Shown piece after piece: positions 27,557-36,872 of a DNA stretch of 64,000 nucleotides. The notes under the pieces were generated by a model. It saw nothing but the letters and a program-made list of their open reading frames with translations, made no database searches and had not been told where the DNA came from. The stretch is taken from positions 219,932-283,931 of the forward strand of contig ASRH01000001.1 of NCBI GenBank assembly GCA_000565255.1, given 5' to 3'. Within the stretch, counting starts at the first letter, position 1. The number at the start of each line of letters is the position of its first letter. The translations under genes were made by a program, and so were the position numbers. The DNA is from Candidatus Aramenus sulfurataquae. Its GTDB lineage: Archaea; Thermoproteota; Thermoprotei_A; Sulfolobales; Sulfolobaceae.

Positions 27557-28554
27557 CTATATAAAACTTTGAAACTTCCCTTTAAAACCCTTTGGTAATT
27601 TTCGCAGAGATTTAATACAAATTGTATTACATCTTCGAACCCGTCCTTTAGGGCTACCCTGATGTAGTGAGAGTCCAGACCAATGAAGTTGCTGGCATCC
27701 CTCACTAGGTACCCCTTTCCTAATAAGTACCGGACGACATCCCTAGAGGTGCAAGGGGTCCTCCACAAGAAGAAAGGGGCCCTACTGCGGTATGCCTTAC
27801 CCGGTAATTTCTTGGAGGAGTAGATAGCCAAAAGCTCCTCCACCTTCCTCCTACTCTCTGCGAAGAACCTCCTGACCTCCTTGGGGTCCACGTTTGAGAA
27901 CACATAATAGGCGATTGAGTTCACCCTCCATGGGATGGCCTTTACCTCCAGCTCCCTTGACTTAGCCCCCAGGGTAAACCCAATCCTTAGACCGGGAACG
28001 GAAAGCGACTTGGTAAAAGTAGAGATTACGAGGAGGTTGGGGAACTCCTCCACGTACTTAGCGAAGCTCTTGACTAGGCCTATGTCAGCAAAGGACTCGT
28101 CCACCACTACTTCCTTCCCCAGCTGGAGGGCGGAGAGAACCTCGTTAAAGGAAGCCTCTGCCCCTGTGGGGTTATTGGGGTTGGAAATTATTACCTTCTC
28201 TCCCCTGATGGGAAAGCGGAAGGAATCGCCTACCTCCTCCGCTAAGTATATTGACGACCTCGGGTACTCTACGAAGTTGGGCTCCGGCACCGAAAAGCCC
28301 TTCCCCAGGAGCCTTATGGCCTCTGTGGCCCCGTTGAACACGCCCACTAGCCCTGGGTCGACGCCATACACCTCTGCAATTACTTGTTTAAGGGAGGAGT
28401 AGTCGTCAGGGTAGAACTTGTGAACGCCTCTCTTCACCGCCTCCTCGATTAGCTCCTCAAGGAAAGCAGGAGTGCCTAAGGGGTTCAAATTAACGCTGAA
28501 GTCCTTGACCTCTGGTGGCCTTCCCCTTTCCCACAAGGCCCCTCCGTGGATCAA
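27553..28554 (-). CDS. PLP-dependent aminotransferase-fold enzyme, CobD/HisC-like
   Basis: 333 aa fold-type I PLP enzyme. ISNPNNPTGA (about 123-132), VVDESFAD with the cofactor Asp, and the Schiff-base Lys in STFTKSLSVPGLRIGF (about 180-195). Short N-terminus beginning HGG (as in CobD, threonine-phosphate decarboxylase of cobalamin synthesis) favours CobD over histidinol-phosphate aminotransferase. Other B12 genes (cbiX, cbiA) are in the window. Overlaps both neighbours by 4 bases. Confidence 0.8.
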   Translation of the reverse strand: MIHGGALWERGRPPEVKDFSVNLNPLGTPAFLEELIEEAVKRGVHKFYPDDYSSLKQVIAEVYGVDPGLVGVFNGATEAIRLLGKGFSVPEPNFVEYPRSSIYLAEEVGDSFRFPIRGEKVIISNPNNPTGAEASFNEVLSALQLGKEVVVDESFADIGLVKSFAKYVEEFPNLLVISTFTKSLSVPGLRIGFTLGAKSRELEVKAIPWRVNSIAYYVFSNVDPKEVRRFFAESRRKVEELLAIYSSKKLPGKAYRSRAPFFLWRTPCTSRDVVRYLLGKGYLVRDASNFIGLDSHYIRVALKDGFEDVIQFVLNLCENYQRVLKGSFKVLYR

Positions 28555-29135
28555 AGCCCTTTTCCCCTCAAGTAATTGCTTATGACGTTCTTCTCCGCCC
28601 TCCTGAGGATCTCGGACAAGTTGGAGACGCTCATGTTGAGCTTCTCAGCTAACTCTTGTATCTTTATCTTCCTTGGGTAGTCAAAGAAACCAGCTTCAAA
28701 GGCTATCTTCAAGATCTGCTCCTGCCTTGCTGTCAACACGTCCTGCGACTTCGCCTTCACAACCCGGGTAATCTTTACTTCAATCTTCCTGTCCACGAAC
28801 TCCCTAAGGAGTCTCTTCAGCTCAGCGTAGTCGCTCAGTATAACCGTCCATCTGACCTCCTCTGGCCACACCACTCCGTTAAGGATTATGTAACCGGAGA
28901 GTATCGTCTCGACGGGGGCGTCTAGCTCTATGGTGCCTAGGTACTTGAATCTAGAGACCTTCGTAAACTTGCCGTTGAGCCTTTGGAGAGCTCCCTCGTC
29001 GCCCTTAAACTCCGCGAGGAGCCTCGCTAATCCATTGGACTCCTTTACGTCAAGCACGATCAAGGAGTTCTTAGTCCAGTCGATCCCCCTTGTCCAGTCC
29101 TCTTGTGGAGACCTCAAGGTTACGTATAAAACCAT
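28551..29135 (-). CDS. Bacterio-opsin activator-type HTH-10 regulator
   Basis: 194 aa. The N-terminal half is an alpha/beta sensing domain without cofactor motifs; the C-terminus carries the HTH-10 signature LTARQEQILKIAFEAGFFDYPRK followed by ELAEKLNMSVSNLSEILRRAEK. First gene of the CobD-like/GtrA operon, so a local regulator. A TATA-like element AAATTTAA (29158-29165) about 27 bases upstream supports the ATG start. Confidence 0.9.
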   Translation of the reverse strand: MVLYVTLRSPQEDWTRGIDWTKNSLIVLDVKESNGLARLLAEFKGDEGALQRLNGKFTKVSRFKYLGTIELDAPVETILSGYIILNGVVWPEEVRWTVILSDYAELKRLLREFVDRKIEVKITRVVKAKSQDVLTARQEQILKIAFEAGFFDYPRKIKIQELAEKLNMSVSNLSEILRRAEKNVISNYLRGKGL

Positions 29136-29157
29136 CGAAAAAATAAGTGGAAATGGG

Positions 29158-29197
29158 GAAATTTAAGCGTGACACAAGCCCGATGTCAGCACGTCAC
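29158..29197 (-). promoter_or_regulatory. Promoter with nested inverted repeat upstream of HTH-10 regulator
   Basis: The TATA-like element (29158-29165) of the minus-strand gene is followed further upstream by TGACA (29170-29174) and TGTCA (29184-29188), a 5-base inverted repeat with a 9-base centre, plus GTGAC/GTCAC (29169-29173 / 29193-29197). The position just upstream of TATA/BRE suits an activator or autoregulator site. The regulator encoded next to it is the obvious candidate ligand, by inference only. Confidence 0.35.
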
Positions 29198-29265
29198 AGT
29201 AGGACGAAGCCTAGATCGTTGTTACAAGAAAACTTTAAATCTAAGTTCTCAATTATTATCACAGT

Positions 29266-29368
<103 letters not shown>

Positions 29369-29431
29369 TGTGGCGGGGTATTCCCCCGCACCACATCTCC
29401 TTGATGTGTCAGCGAACTCAAGTGGTGAGGT

Positions 29432-29744
29432 ATGGGTAGGCTCTCTCTTTCCCTCTCTACTCCTCGGGGACAGCTCTCCCAGCTGTTACAACGGGTCCTT
29501 CAGCTTCTTCAGCAATCAACTACTTTTTGGGTATATGGGAACTCCTCCACGTCTTACGTTGCGAGCTTGTTAGTCCTATCGACGCTATGGATGCTGAGGG
29601 CGAGAGGCGGTAGGGTGTAAGGTAATCACGTACGTCCACCCACTCTACGTTACCCCGAAGCGTCGTTCCTATGTTACTGTCTTTGGTCCTAGGCTAACTC
29701 AGCGTGTTCAATCTATCGAATCGCTTGCCTCAAACGGAAAGTAA
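29432..29744 (+). pseudogene. Frameshifted winged-helix-like gene relic
   Basis: An ATG at 29432, preceded by GGTGAGGT, opens 62 codons with an HTH-like pattern (LSQLLQRVLQLLQ, then GNSSTSYVASLLVLSTLWML, then RGGRV) and stops at TAA 29618-29620. Dropping the single T at 29618 continues smoothly into KVITYVHPLYVTPK...SLASNGK and a stop at 29742-29744, about 103 residues in all, as expected for wing and tail. Could be a decayed regulator or chance. The flanks 29368-29431 and 29745-29776 contain nothing I can name. Confidence 0.4.
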
Positions 29745-29776
29745 GCTTTTTAGTTACTACCGCTGTATCTTTCTGT

Positions 29777-29849
<73 letters not shown>

Positions 29850-30246
29850 CTGTTGATGGCTCCCTTGTTTCCCTACTTTACCTAGAGCATCGCAATCTCG
29901 TTCAAATGGTTGATGCAAGGTTCCTTGATTCTGCCCCCTTGATCTTCTACATTAAAAAACGAGCACCTCTAGCGACTATTTCCTGTCCTTTTAAGAAAGT
30001 CTTATGTCTCTTGTACGCTTTTGGAGGGCATACAGCTAAAAGCCTTGATTGCCATCAAGGTCTATGTAAAATTGAAATGTGACAAGAGTCCACGTTGACG
30101 TTGCAACTATTTCCAAGCTGCCCTATCGAAAGGCATTGCCAGCAACGATCAGAACCTACACGTTCTCGAGAGGTCCCTCTAATGACCCTTACTCCAATAC
30201 TTTCTATTCATTGAGAGATTCAAGTAGAAATCCTTTAAAAACTTAT
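29850..30246 (+). other. Stretch without a confirmed gene
   Basis: Between tRNA-Gln and the tfb1 promoter. A frame open from inside the tRNA to TGA 30080-30082 has an ATG at 29906 (58 codons, Cys/His-rich end CHQGLC). A second frame starts GTG 30079, overlapping that stop, and runs to 30300 through the tfb1 promoter. Neither has a recognisable family, codon use is unlike the neighbours, and the second cannot be real to its end. Most likely decayed accessory DNA. Confidence 0.4.
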
Positions 30247-30285
30247 AGAAAGATTTATAAGAGAGAGAAAAGAAAGATTTATAAG
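30247..30285 (+). promoter_or_regulatory. tfb1 promoter with duplicated TATA module
   Basis: The 15-base sequence AGAAAGATTTATAAG occurs twice, at 30247-30261 and 30271-30285, exactly 24 bases apart. Each copy contains a purine-rich BRE-like part and TTTATAA. The downstream copy would start transcription near 30306-30312, just before the GTG start at 30319; the upstream copy near 30284. Confidence 0.65.
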
Positions 30286-30318
30286 GGTTTCGTCTGTTGA
30301 ACCCTTCTTTTAGACCGG

Positions 30319-31254
30319 GTGAGTCAGTTGGCTAACGAACAGGATTCTAAGTCCAATACGTCAATCTGTCCTCCGGATAAAATAATTTTCGACGCAGACA
30401 GAGGCGAGTACATATGTACTGAGACAGGAGAGGTAATAGAGGACAGGATCGTAGACCAGGGCCCAGAGTGGAGGGCCTTTACGCCTGAGGAAAAGGAGAA
30501 GAGGAGTAGGGTAGGAGGACCCTTAAATAACACCATCCACGACAGAGGTCTCTCGACGCTGATTGACTGGAAGGACAAAGATGCCATAGGCAGAAACTTA
30601 GACCCAAAGAGGAGGCTGGAGGTACTTAGGTGGAGGAAGTGGCAAGTAAGGGCAAGGATACAGTCCTCCATAGACAGGAACCTAGCTCAAGCAATGAACG
30701 AGCTCGAGAGGATAGGCAATCTCCTTGGCCTCCCTAAGTCCGTCAAGGACGAGGCTGCGCTGATTTACAGGAAGGCGGTAGAGAAGGGCCTAGTGAGGGG
30801 AAGGTCCATAGAGAGCGTTGTAGCTGCATCCATATATGCCTCGTGTAGGAGGATGAAGATAGCTAGGACGTTGGACGAGATAGCCCAGTATACCAAGGCC
30901 AACAGGAAGGAGGTCGCTAGGTGCTATAGGCTGTTGCTGAGGGAACTCGACGTGGAGGTTCCAGTGTCCGATCCCAAGGACTACGTCACTAGGATCGGCT
31001 CTCTTTTGGGCTTAAGCGGGGCCACCATGAAGCTAGCAGCAGAGATCCTTGAGAAGGCAAAGAACGTGGGCCTCACGGCCGGAAAGGATCCAGCTGGGCT
31101 TGCCGCAGCCGCAATCTACATTGCTGCTCTCCTTAACGACGAGAGGAGGACTCAGAAAGAGATAGCGCAAGTAGCCGGAGTGACTGAAGTGACTGTAAGG
31201 AATAGGTACAAGGAGCTAACCCAAGAGCTGAAGATACCTATTCAGAATCAATAA
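30319..31254 (+). CDS. tfb1: Transcription initiation factor TFB (TFB1)
   Basis: 311 aa. N-terminal zinc-ribbon-like segment, B-reader/linker ([17 protein letters not shown]), and two cyclin folds (about 115-210 and 215-310) with the C-terminal [21 protein letters not shown] that reads BRE. The ribbon is degenerate: CPPD and CTET replace the two CxxC pairs, leaving two of four Cys, as I recall for other Sulfolobales TFB1 proteins. From memory it corresponds to SSO0446. GTG start. Essential for recruiting RNA polymerase with TBP. Confidence 0.96.
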   Translation: MSQLANEQDSKSNTSICPPDKIIFDADRGEYICTETGEVIEDRIVDQGPEWRAFTPEEKEKRSRVGGPLNNTIHDRGLSTLIDWKDKDAIGRNLDPKRRLEVLRWRKWQVRARIQSSIDRNLAQAMNELERIGNLLGLPKSVKDEAALIYRKAVEKGLVRGRSIESVVAASIYASCRRMKIARTLDEIAQYTKANRKEVARCYRLLLRELDVEVPVSDPKDYVTRIGSLLGLSGATMKLAAEILEKAKNVGLTAGKDPAGLAAAAIYIAALLNDERRTQKEIAQVAGVTEVTVRNRYKELTQELKIPIQNQ

Positions 31255-31261
31255 CTCTAAA

Positions 31262-31285
31262 ATCTTTTACTTTTTTAGATTTAAA
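31262..31285 (+). terminator. T-rich terminator after tfb1
   Basis: ATCTTTTACTTTTTTAGATTT follows the tfb1 stop by a few bases. Sulfolobales terminate at U-rich runs without hairpins. The run lies in the tail-to-tail gap with eif1. Confidence 0.45.
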
Positions 31286-31313
31286 TTATCTCTTAGTTTT
31301 CTAGCTTGGTGTT

Positions 31314-31616
31314 TTATTCTATCACAACTATATTGCTCTCTGGAAAGCCTAGTTTAACTAGTAGCTCCTTTACCTTCTCCCTATGATCACCTTGTATCTC
31401 TATCCTGCCGTTTTTCACTGTACCTCCTGCGGCTAACCTGGACTTGAGTTCCGAGGCAATCTTTTTTAGTTCCGCATCTGAGTCAGAGATCCCTTCTATT
31501 ACAGTTACCTCTTTACCGTATCTCCTTTTTTCTAATTTTACCTTAATAAACTGTTCTTCTTTGTTTAACTGCTCGCATATTTCTGGTGGAAGTCCTCCAC
31601 ACAAGTTATCTGTCAT
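31314..31616 (-). CDS. eif1: Translation initiation factor eIF1/SUI1
   Basis: 100 aa from the ATG at 31616; the frame is open to 31763, but the extension is low-complexity and overlaps the rpo12 start. The SUI1 core is clear: [18 protein letters not shown], then [20 protein letters not shown] and [15 protein letters not shown]. aIF1 monitors start-codon selection on the 30S subunit. Divergent from rpo12. Confidence 0.95.
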   Translation of the reverse strand: MTDNLCGGLPPEICEQLNKEEQFIKVKLEKRRYGKEVTVIEGISDSDAELKKIASELKSRLAAGGTVKNGRIEIQGDHREKVKELLVKLGFPESNIVVIE

Positions 31617-31704
31617 ATTGCCAATAATACTTTCTGTGATAACCCCTTTTTGAGCTTTTCTATTAGAATTAGCTTTAAAACATGAAAACGGAGTGTATAT
31701 TACC

Positions 31705-31854
31705 ATGGCAGACAAATACAGATGTGGTAGATGTTGGAAGACCTTCGACGAAGAGAAGCTCAAGGTCCTCCCTGGAGTGAGGTGCCCCTACTGTGGTTAT
31801 AACATAATATACATGATAAGGAGGCCAACCGTCAAGGTAATTAAGGCTGTTTAG
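31705..31854 (+). CDS. rpo12: RNA polymerase subunit Rpo12 (RpoP)
   Basis: 49 aa, ATG 31705. Zinc ribbon [10 protein letters not shown]...[10 protein letters not shown] followed by the basic C-terminus [12 protein letters not shown], the invariant ending of archaeal Rpo12/Rpb12. Found too short for default ORF calls. It ends in a 14-base convergent overlap with speB. Confidence 0.95.
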   Translation: MADKYRCGRCWKTFDEEKLKVLPGVRCPYCGYNIIYMIRRPTVKVIKAV

Positions 31855-32731
31855 ACGCCTTAGCTATTAGGGCTGCGGTTTCCATTATCAGCTTTGCTCC
31901 CAGCACTGAGGTTATCCCGGAGGGGTCATAGGGAGGAGAGACCTCCACTACGTCAAAACCGACAACCCTTTTGTCAACAACCAAGCTAACTATGTCAAGA
32001 ACCGTTGAGGGGTCTAGGCCTTCCGGCTCCGGAGTAGCAACTCCGGGAGCAAATGCTGGGTCAATTCCATCCATATCGTACGTTACGTATATCCTATTAC
32101 ATTCTTTGAAGTGCGTTGAGACCTTTTTAGCCACTTCCCTAGGCCCGACTAGCTTCACTTGGTGCGAGGACATGAACGGTATTCCAGCGGAGTTTGCGTA
32201 CTCTATTTCGTCCCTACCTACCGCCCTAATACCGACCTCAAAGACCTTCACCCCCCTCTCGCTGATCCTCCTCATCACGCAGGCGTGGTCGTACTTGTAG
32301 CCCATGTATTCGTCCCTGAGATCGAGGTGGGCGTCAAAGCTGAGGACACAGTCGGCGTCCATCCCCTTCGTGGTTCCTACCGTTACCGTGTGTTCTCCGC
32401 CTATGGATATTAGTAGCTTTCCCTTGTCCTTAAAGTAACTTGCGACCTCTGATATCCTCCTCACGTTCTCCTCAACGTCTGAGGGATGAAGAATTACGTC
32501 ACCTACGTCGTTGAAGCCAGTTTCTCCCATATCCACTCCTGTCCTAATGGAGAAGAACTCGATGTACTGGGCCACCTCTCTAATGGAGCTAGGGGCAAAC
32601 CTGCTTCCGGGCCTAAAGCTGCTGGTCACGTCCATTGGTATACCCAAGATCACAAAGGGAGAGTTGGCTTTGGAAAAGCCAGCGAACTTCCTCGACGTCT
32701 CATTTAAATAGAGAAGCCGTGCGTCACCCAT
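31841..32731 (-). CDS. speB: Agmatinase/arginase-family ureohydrolase
   Basis: 296 aa from ATG 32731, placed by a TATA box 25 bases upstream; the frame continues upstream to 32818 into glyS. Mn ligands: His in [18 protein letters not shown], and [13 protein letters not shown]. In Sulfolobales agmatine is hydrolysed to putrescine and feeds spermidine, thermospermine and hypusine formation. Formally any guanidino substrate is possible, but agmatinase is most likely. Confidence 0.9.
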   Translation of the reverse strand: MGDARLLYLNETSRKFAGFSKANSPFVILGIPMDVTSSFRPGSRFAPSSIREVAQYIEFFSIRTGVDMGETGFNDVGDVILHPSDVEENVRRISEVASYFKDKGKLLISIGGEHTVTVGTTKGMDADCVLSFDAHLDLRDEYMGYKYDHACVMRRISERGVKVFEVGIRAVGRDEIEYANSAGIPFMSSHQVKLVGPREVAKKVSTHFKECNRIYVTYDMDGIDPAFAPGVATPEPEGLDPSTVLDIVSLVVDKRVVGFDVVEVSPPYDPSGITSVLGAKLIMETAALIAKASKQP

Positions 32732-32749
32732 GCAACTATTCGGGCTGAA

Positions 32750-32762
32750 GAAATTTATAAGT
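32750..32762. promoter_or_regulatory. Single TATA element shared by speB and glyS
   Basis: AAATTTATAAG (about 32751-32761) reads TTTATAAG on the plus strand and CTTATAAATT on the minus strand. It lies 25-27 bases from both the ATG of speB (32731) and the GTG of glyS (32785), so one box spaced for leaderless initiation in both directions is the only TATA candidate in the 53-base gap. Confidence 0.7.
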
Positions 32763-32784
32763 TTGGCTTTACTCATAGAGGCTT

Positions 32785-34491
32785 GTGAGCGAAGTAGAGA
32801 AAGTAATAGAACTGGCAAAAAGGAGGGGGCTCTTCTGGCCCTCGTACGAGATATATGGCGGAGTCGGTGGGCTCTACGACATAGGACCTATTGGGGTCAG
32901 GATAAAGAACAAGATAGTGAACTTATGGAGGAAGTACTTTGTGGAGGACAACAAAGAGTTCGTGGTAGAGGTAGAGACTCCGATTATAACGCCTTACAAG
33001 GTGCTTGAGGCTAGCGGCCACGTAGACAACTTTACCGACCCTATAGTAGAGTGCACTAAGTGTCACAGGATCTACAGGGCGGATCACTTAGTGGAGGACG
33101 TACTGAAGGTAAACGTAGAGAGACTATCTATCTCTGAACTTAACCAACTAATAAAGGAGAAAAACATCAAATGCCCCTCTTGTGGAGGGGACCTGGGAGA
33201 TGTTAGAGCGTTTAACCTCCTCTTCTCTACCAATATTGGCCCCTACAGTGGTAGCACTGGTTTCCTTAGGCCCGAAACGGCGCAGGGGATGTTCACTTCC
33301 TTCAGAAAGGTCTACGAGGTAAGCAGGGAGAGGCTACCGCTGGGCATAGCCCAAGTTGGGAGAGTGGCGAGGAATGAGATATCCCCAAGGCAAGGGCTGA
33401 TAAGGATGAGGGAGTTCACTATCATGGAAGTAGAGTTCTTCTTCGACCCAGAAGACGACGAAGTGCCGTTGTACAAGTTCGAAGAGGATGAAATCAACAT
33501 ATGGAGAGCAGAGGACAAGGCCAAGGGCGAGGAGAAGGTCATCAGGTTCAAGGTAAAGGAGCTAGTGAGCGAAAAGGTGGTGGTAAACCCTTGGATGGCC
33601 TATTGGATGGCAACGGCCAATAGGTTTGTAAAGGCCCTTGGAATATCCAATACGTTTTTCGAGGAGAAGCTTCCACAAGAGAGGGCACACTACTCAAGGC
33701 AGACCTTTGACCAAATAGCAGTAGTGAAGGGGGAGAGGGTAGAGATATCTGGTCATGCATATAGGGGGGACTACGACTTAAGTAGGCACGCCAAGTTCAG
33801 TGGTCAGGACCTCTCTGTGTTCAAGAAATACCCTGAACCTAGGGCTGTGAAGAGAAAGGCCGTGATAATAAACAAGGACAAGTTGAACAACGAGAGCAAG
33901 GAGTTCGTGAAGGAGTTCATGACTAAGGTGGCCAACAAGTCGCCAGAGGAAATAGAGCAGATGCTCGCTACTGGTTTCACAATAGACGGAAAGAAGGTCT
34001 CAGATTACGTAGTGGTGACCGAGAGGGAAGAGAAGGAGACTGGAAAGAGGTTCATTCCTCACGTAGTTGAACCTTCCTTTGGAGTGGAGAGGTGCCTTTT
34101 CTTGAGCGTCCTCAACGCTTACAGCGAAAAGAAGGACAGGATAGTCCTTTCCCTCCCCAGGGAGGTAGCCCCCTACGAAGTTGCAGTATTCCCCCTACTT
34201 GAGAGAGAAAATTTGGTGAGAAAGGCAAAAGAGATTTACTTGAAGGTTAGGGAGAAGTTCGACGCTGTCTACGACGATTCGGGGAGCATAGGGAGGAGAT
34301 ATGCTAGAGTGGATGAGATAGGAGTGCCTTATGCTGTGACTGTGGACCCGCAGACCTTAGAGGACGGCACAGTTACTATAAGAGATAGGGACACGTGGAA
34401 GCAGGTTAGAGTTAAAGAGGAAAAGTTAACTACCGCTTTGGGGAAACTATTTAGTGGAGAGCCTATCGAAAAAGTAGGTGAGGGTAGTTGA
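32785..34491 (+). CDS. glyS: Glycyl-tRNA synthetase
   Basis: 568 aa, alpha2-type class II synthetase of the archaeal/eukaryotic kind. N-terminal [22 protein letters not shown] (first 40 residues), a zinc site [11 protein letters not shown]...CPSCGG, motif 2 [16 protein letters not shown] and motif 3 PSFGVERC. The GTG start follows the shared TATA by 27 bases. First gene of a run of five coupled genes ending with endA (4-base or 1-base overlaps). Confidence 0.97.
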   Translation: MSEVEKVIELAKRRGLFWPSYEIYGGVGGLYDIGPIGVRIKNKIVNLWRKYFVEDNKEFVVEVETPIITPYKVLEASGHVDNFTDPIVECTKCHRIYRADHLVEDVLKVNVERLSISELNQLIKEKNIKCPSCGGDLGDVRAFNLLFSTNIGPYSGSTGFLRPETAQGMFTSFRKVYEVSRERLPLGIAQVGRVARNEISPRQGLIRMREFTIMEVEFFFDPEDDEVPLYKFEEDEINIWRAEDKAKGEEKVIRFKVKELVSEKVVVNPWMAYWMATANRFVKALGISNTFFEEKLPQERAHYSRQTFDQIAVVKGERVEISGHAYRGDYDLSRHAKFSGQDLSVFKKYPEPRAVKRKAVIINKDKLNNESKEFVKEFMTKVANKSPEEIEQMLATGFTIDGKKVSDYVVVTEREEKETGKRFIPHVVEPSFGVERCLFLSVLNAYSEKKDRIVLSLPREVAPYEVAVFPLLERENLVRKAKEIYLKVREKFDAVYDDSGSIGRRYARVDEIGVPYAVTVDPQTLEDGTVTIRDRDTWKQVRVKEEKLTTALGKLFSGEPIEKVGEGS

Positions 34492-34832
34492 GCGAAAAAG
34501 AAGAGAAGGAAAAGGTTAACATAAAGGCCCTAGTTAACGTAGTTCCCCCAGCTTCTGCCTTGAAGGGCGAAAAGAAGGCCCCATTGAAGGAGAAGAGAGT
34601 GAAGATTAGGAAGAAGGGAGAAGTAGAGGAAGGAACGCTTATAATTTCCGTGAAGTTGGTAAAGGACATGGGCGTTAAGGAGAAGGTGGAAATATCGGTA
34701 AAGGGCAAAAGGCTGGAGTTAAGTGCTATAACTCAGGAGGGGTTACCGGAAATCGAGGTCTGGGCAAACCCAAAAGACATGGTAAAGCTGGGTTTAGAGG
34801 ACAATAGCACTGTCACTCTGAGGGTAATATAG
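34488..34832 (+). CDS. Hypothetical protein, basic N-terminus and beta-rich C-terminus
   Basis: 114 aa. TTG start overlapping the glyS stop. Residues 1-45 are Lys/Glu-rich and probably disordered; the rest predicts a small beta-barrel ([21 protein letters not shown]... STVTLRVI) reminiscent of the double-psi substrate-binding domain of Cdc48-like proteins, but no firm match. Operon position suggests a translation or RNA-related role. Confidence 0.65.
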   Translation: MSEKEEKEKVNIKALVNVVPPASALKGEKKAPLKEKRVKIRKKGEVEEGTLIISVKLVKDMGVKEKVEISVKGKRLELSAITQEGLPEIEVWANPKDMVKLGLEDNSTVTLRVI

Positions 34833-35236
34833 TGAACGAGAACGAGGTTAAGGTCCTCAAGGTGCTCAAGGACTTTGAGCAGTACGTAGAGGACCATTCG
34901 CTCTACCTACAAGAGATTGAGAACTTAATTGCTATAAATAGGCCAGACTACGAGAGGGCAACCAGGCTGTTAAGGAGGATAAGGAGGGTCAGGAAGAACT
35001 TAATCCAAGGGGCTAAGATTATAATGGAGAACATCTCCCAGGTAAGCGACCCAAAGGTCAAGGAGGAGAGCATAGGCATAGTGAGCTACCTCTCTACCGT
35101 GGGCTTTAGGGACGAGAGGGAACTGTTGATCAACTTAAACGACGTTATGAAGAAGTCTGGGCAAGACCTAGGCATAAACGAGGATATACAGCAACTAAAC
35201 GACGCTATGAGCTCCCTCTCTAAGCTTAGTTTTTAA
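34832..35236 (+). CDS. Hypothetical helical protein
   Basis: 134 aa, all helical, GTG start overlapping the previous stop by one base. The [21 protein letters not shown] segment is strongly basic. No family recognised. Placed between the glyS unit and the PhoU-like gene with short or no gaps. Confidence 0.65.
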   Translation: MNENEVKVLKVLKDFEQYVEDHSLYLQEIENLIAINRPDYERATRLLRRIRRVRKNLIQGAKIIMENISQVSDPKVKEESIGIVSYLSTVGFRDERELLINLNDVMKKSGQDLGINEDIQQLNDAMSSLSKLSF

Positions 35237-35259
35237 ACCATTATTACTCTTCTTACACA

Positions 35260-35892
35260 ATGAGTATCGCCCACATGACCTTAGAAGAAAAAATGCATCA
35301 GATAGCGCTTAAATTAATAGATGAGATCCGAGTATTCTACGAGTTCCTCACAGTCAAGACTCAGAACCCCATGCAGGCCTACGCTAAGATAAACGGGATA
35401 AAGAACAGCGTGGAGAACGAGAAGTACCTTCTGGGCGAGTATATCGTAAAAGTTAAGGAGGGTCTGGACGACAAGGACTTGTACTTTGCAATCCTAGATA
35501 GGCTGGAAAAGATATCGCAGAACATAGATGCAAGTGCGTATAGGCTAAGCGTCCTACTGGCGAGAGGTACGGAGCTCAACGAGATAGTCTATAAGTTTAC
35601 CGTAGTAATGTCGGAGAAAATATTAGCTTCCTTGACCCACATTATCGAGGCTATAAAGAGCTTGTCCATTAACGCGAAGAAGTCAGTAGAGAGCTCTAGG
35701 AACGTACTTAAGCTAGAGGAAGAGGTAGACGACTTGTACAGAAATGTAGAGCTGAAACTGTTCGAGGCCAAGTACGATGACCTAATATACGTAATGCTTA
35801 TGAAGGACATTGTAGACAGGCTAGAGGACAGCGAGGACTTGATAAGGGACGTGGCGAACGACATTACCTATATAGCCTTTGGGAGGATGTAA
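35260..35892 (+). CDS. PhoU-like/DUF47-type helical protein
   Basis: 210 aa, long helices arranged as two three-helix bundles. The end [29 protein letters not shown] is the typical DUF47/PhoU metal-binding helix (E/D-x-x-x-D pattern). Usually found with phosphate permeases (Pit), but here no transporter is adjacent and the ATG of endA overlaps its TAA, so the context is RNA processing. Confidence 0.75.
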   Translation: MSIAHMTLEEKMHQIALKLIDEIRVFYEFLTVKTQNPMQAYAKINGIKNSVENEKYLLGEYIVKVKEGLDDKDLYFAILDRLEKISQNIDASAYRLSVLLARGTELNEIVYKFTVVMSEKILASLTHIIEAIKSLSINAKKSVESSRNVLKLEEEVDDLYRNVELKLFEAKYDDLIYVMLMKDIVDRLEDSEDLIRDVANDITYIAFGRM

Positions 35893-36440
35893 TGCCGGCT
35901 AAGGGGTATCTCCTTTACGATAGGATCGTTGTTCCAGATCCGCAAGAGGCTAAGGGGATCTACAACGGAGGTTTTTACGGTAAGCCGATAGGTGTGTCCA
36001 AGCCTAAAAAGGAGGAAGAGTTAGAGAGACCCCTCGAGCTGTCCTTAATAGAGGGGGTTTACCTAGCGAAGAAGAGCCTACTCGAAGTGTACTCCGATGG
36101 GAAATCCTTGAGCGATAAGGAGCTATACGAGTATGCAAAGAACATCATCAACAAGTTCGAGATTCTCTATGCAGTCTACGAAGATTTGAGGAAGAGAGGA
36201 TTCGTAGTTAGGTCTGGGATAAAGTTCGGCGCAGACTTCGCAGTGTACAACTTAGGTCCAGGGATTGAGCATGCCCCATACGTGGTAATAGCCTTAGACG
36301 AGAACGCGAAGTTATTTGCCCACGAGCTCATGAGCTTCGGCAGGGTCTCCCACAGTACCAGGAAAAAGTTGGTTCTTGCCATAGTTAACTTAAACACTAA
36401 GAACATAAGATACATAATATTTAAATGGGTGAAAATGTAA
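35892..36440 (+). CDS. endA: tRNA-splicing endonuclease, catalytic subunit EndA
   Basis: 182 aa. The catalytic triad of EndA is visible: Tyr119 (FAVYNLGPG), His127 (IEHAPYVV) and Lys158/159 (STRKKLVLA). In Crenarchaeota the enzyme is an alpha2-beta2 heterotetramer with a second, structural subunit, which broadens specificity to relaxed bulge-helix-bulge introns such as the one in tRNA-Glu at 29.3 kb. Start codon overlaps the previous stop (TAATG). Confidence 0.96.
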   Translation: MPAKGYLLYDRIVVPDPQEAKGIYNGGFYGKPIGVSKPKKEEELERPLELSLIEGVYLAKKSLLEVYSDGKSLSDKELYEYAKNIINKFEILYAVYEDLRKRGFVVRSGIKFGADFAVYNLGPGIEHAPYVVIALDENAKLFAHELMSFGRVSHSTRKKLVLAIVNLNTKNIRYIIFKWVKM

Positions 36441-36473
36441 GTAGATTATAGACAATAGCGTTGGGGGTTTGTA

Positions 36474-36872
36474 GTGAGAAGTAATTTTAACGAAAGAGAG
36501 TCAAGGCATAGAGGTCAATACGCGGAAGACGAGCCGAAACCCCTTCCATTGGGAGATAAATGTAACTACTTATGTCCATATTTTAGGTGTAATAAGAGGG
36601 CATTAATGATCCAGACAAAGTACGTCAAGGGAAATCCCTATAAGGCTGGATACTGCAGGTGGGTAGGAGACACGTGTATAACAGGAGACTGTCAGTACGC
36701 CTATTGTGAAAAGAGGGCCTTACTGCCCGGCAATAAGTGCGCTTTTGCTGTGAACAAGAGAGATGGCAGCAGGGACGACATTGAGAGGGAACTAAGGGAG
36801 GAGGACTACGATAACAAGGTTAAGGAGCTCCTATCAAAGAAGCTAGGTAAGAAAGACGTAGACTTCATCTAG
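36474..36872 (+). CDS. Cysteine-rich protein, possible metal or Fe-S binder
   Basis: 132 aa, GTG start with a TATA-like ATTATAG about 27 bases upstream. Nine Cys in residues 29-90: [38 protein letters not shown]. Two similar CxxxCxxxxC...KRA units suggest an internal duplication. The tail is charged. Function unknown; the arrangement suits zinc or iron-sulfur binding. Convergent with ubiX (8-base overlap). Confidence 0.7.
   Translation: MRSNFNERESRHRGQYAEDEPKPLPLGDKCNYLCPYFRCNKRALMIQTKYVKGNPYKAGYCRWVGDTCITGDCQYAYCEKRALLPGNKCAFAVNKRDGSRDDIERELREEDYDNKVKELLSKKLGKKDVDFI

Noticed and set aside
30079..30300. 73-codon ORF upstream of tfb1
   Set aside because: Its second half is the duplicated TATA module and the C-terminus is repetitive K/Y/R sequence caused by that repeat.
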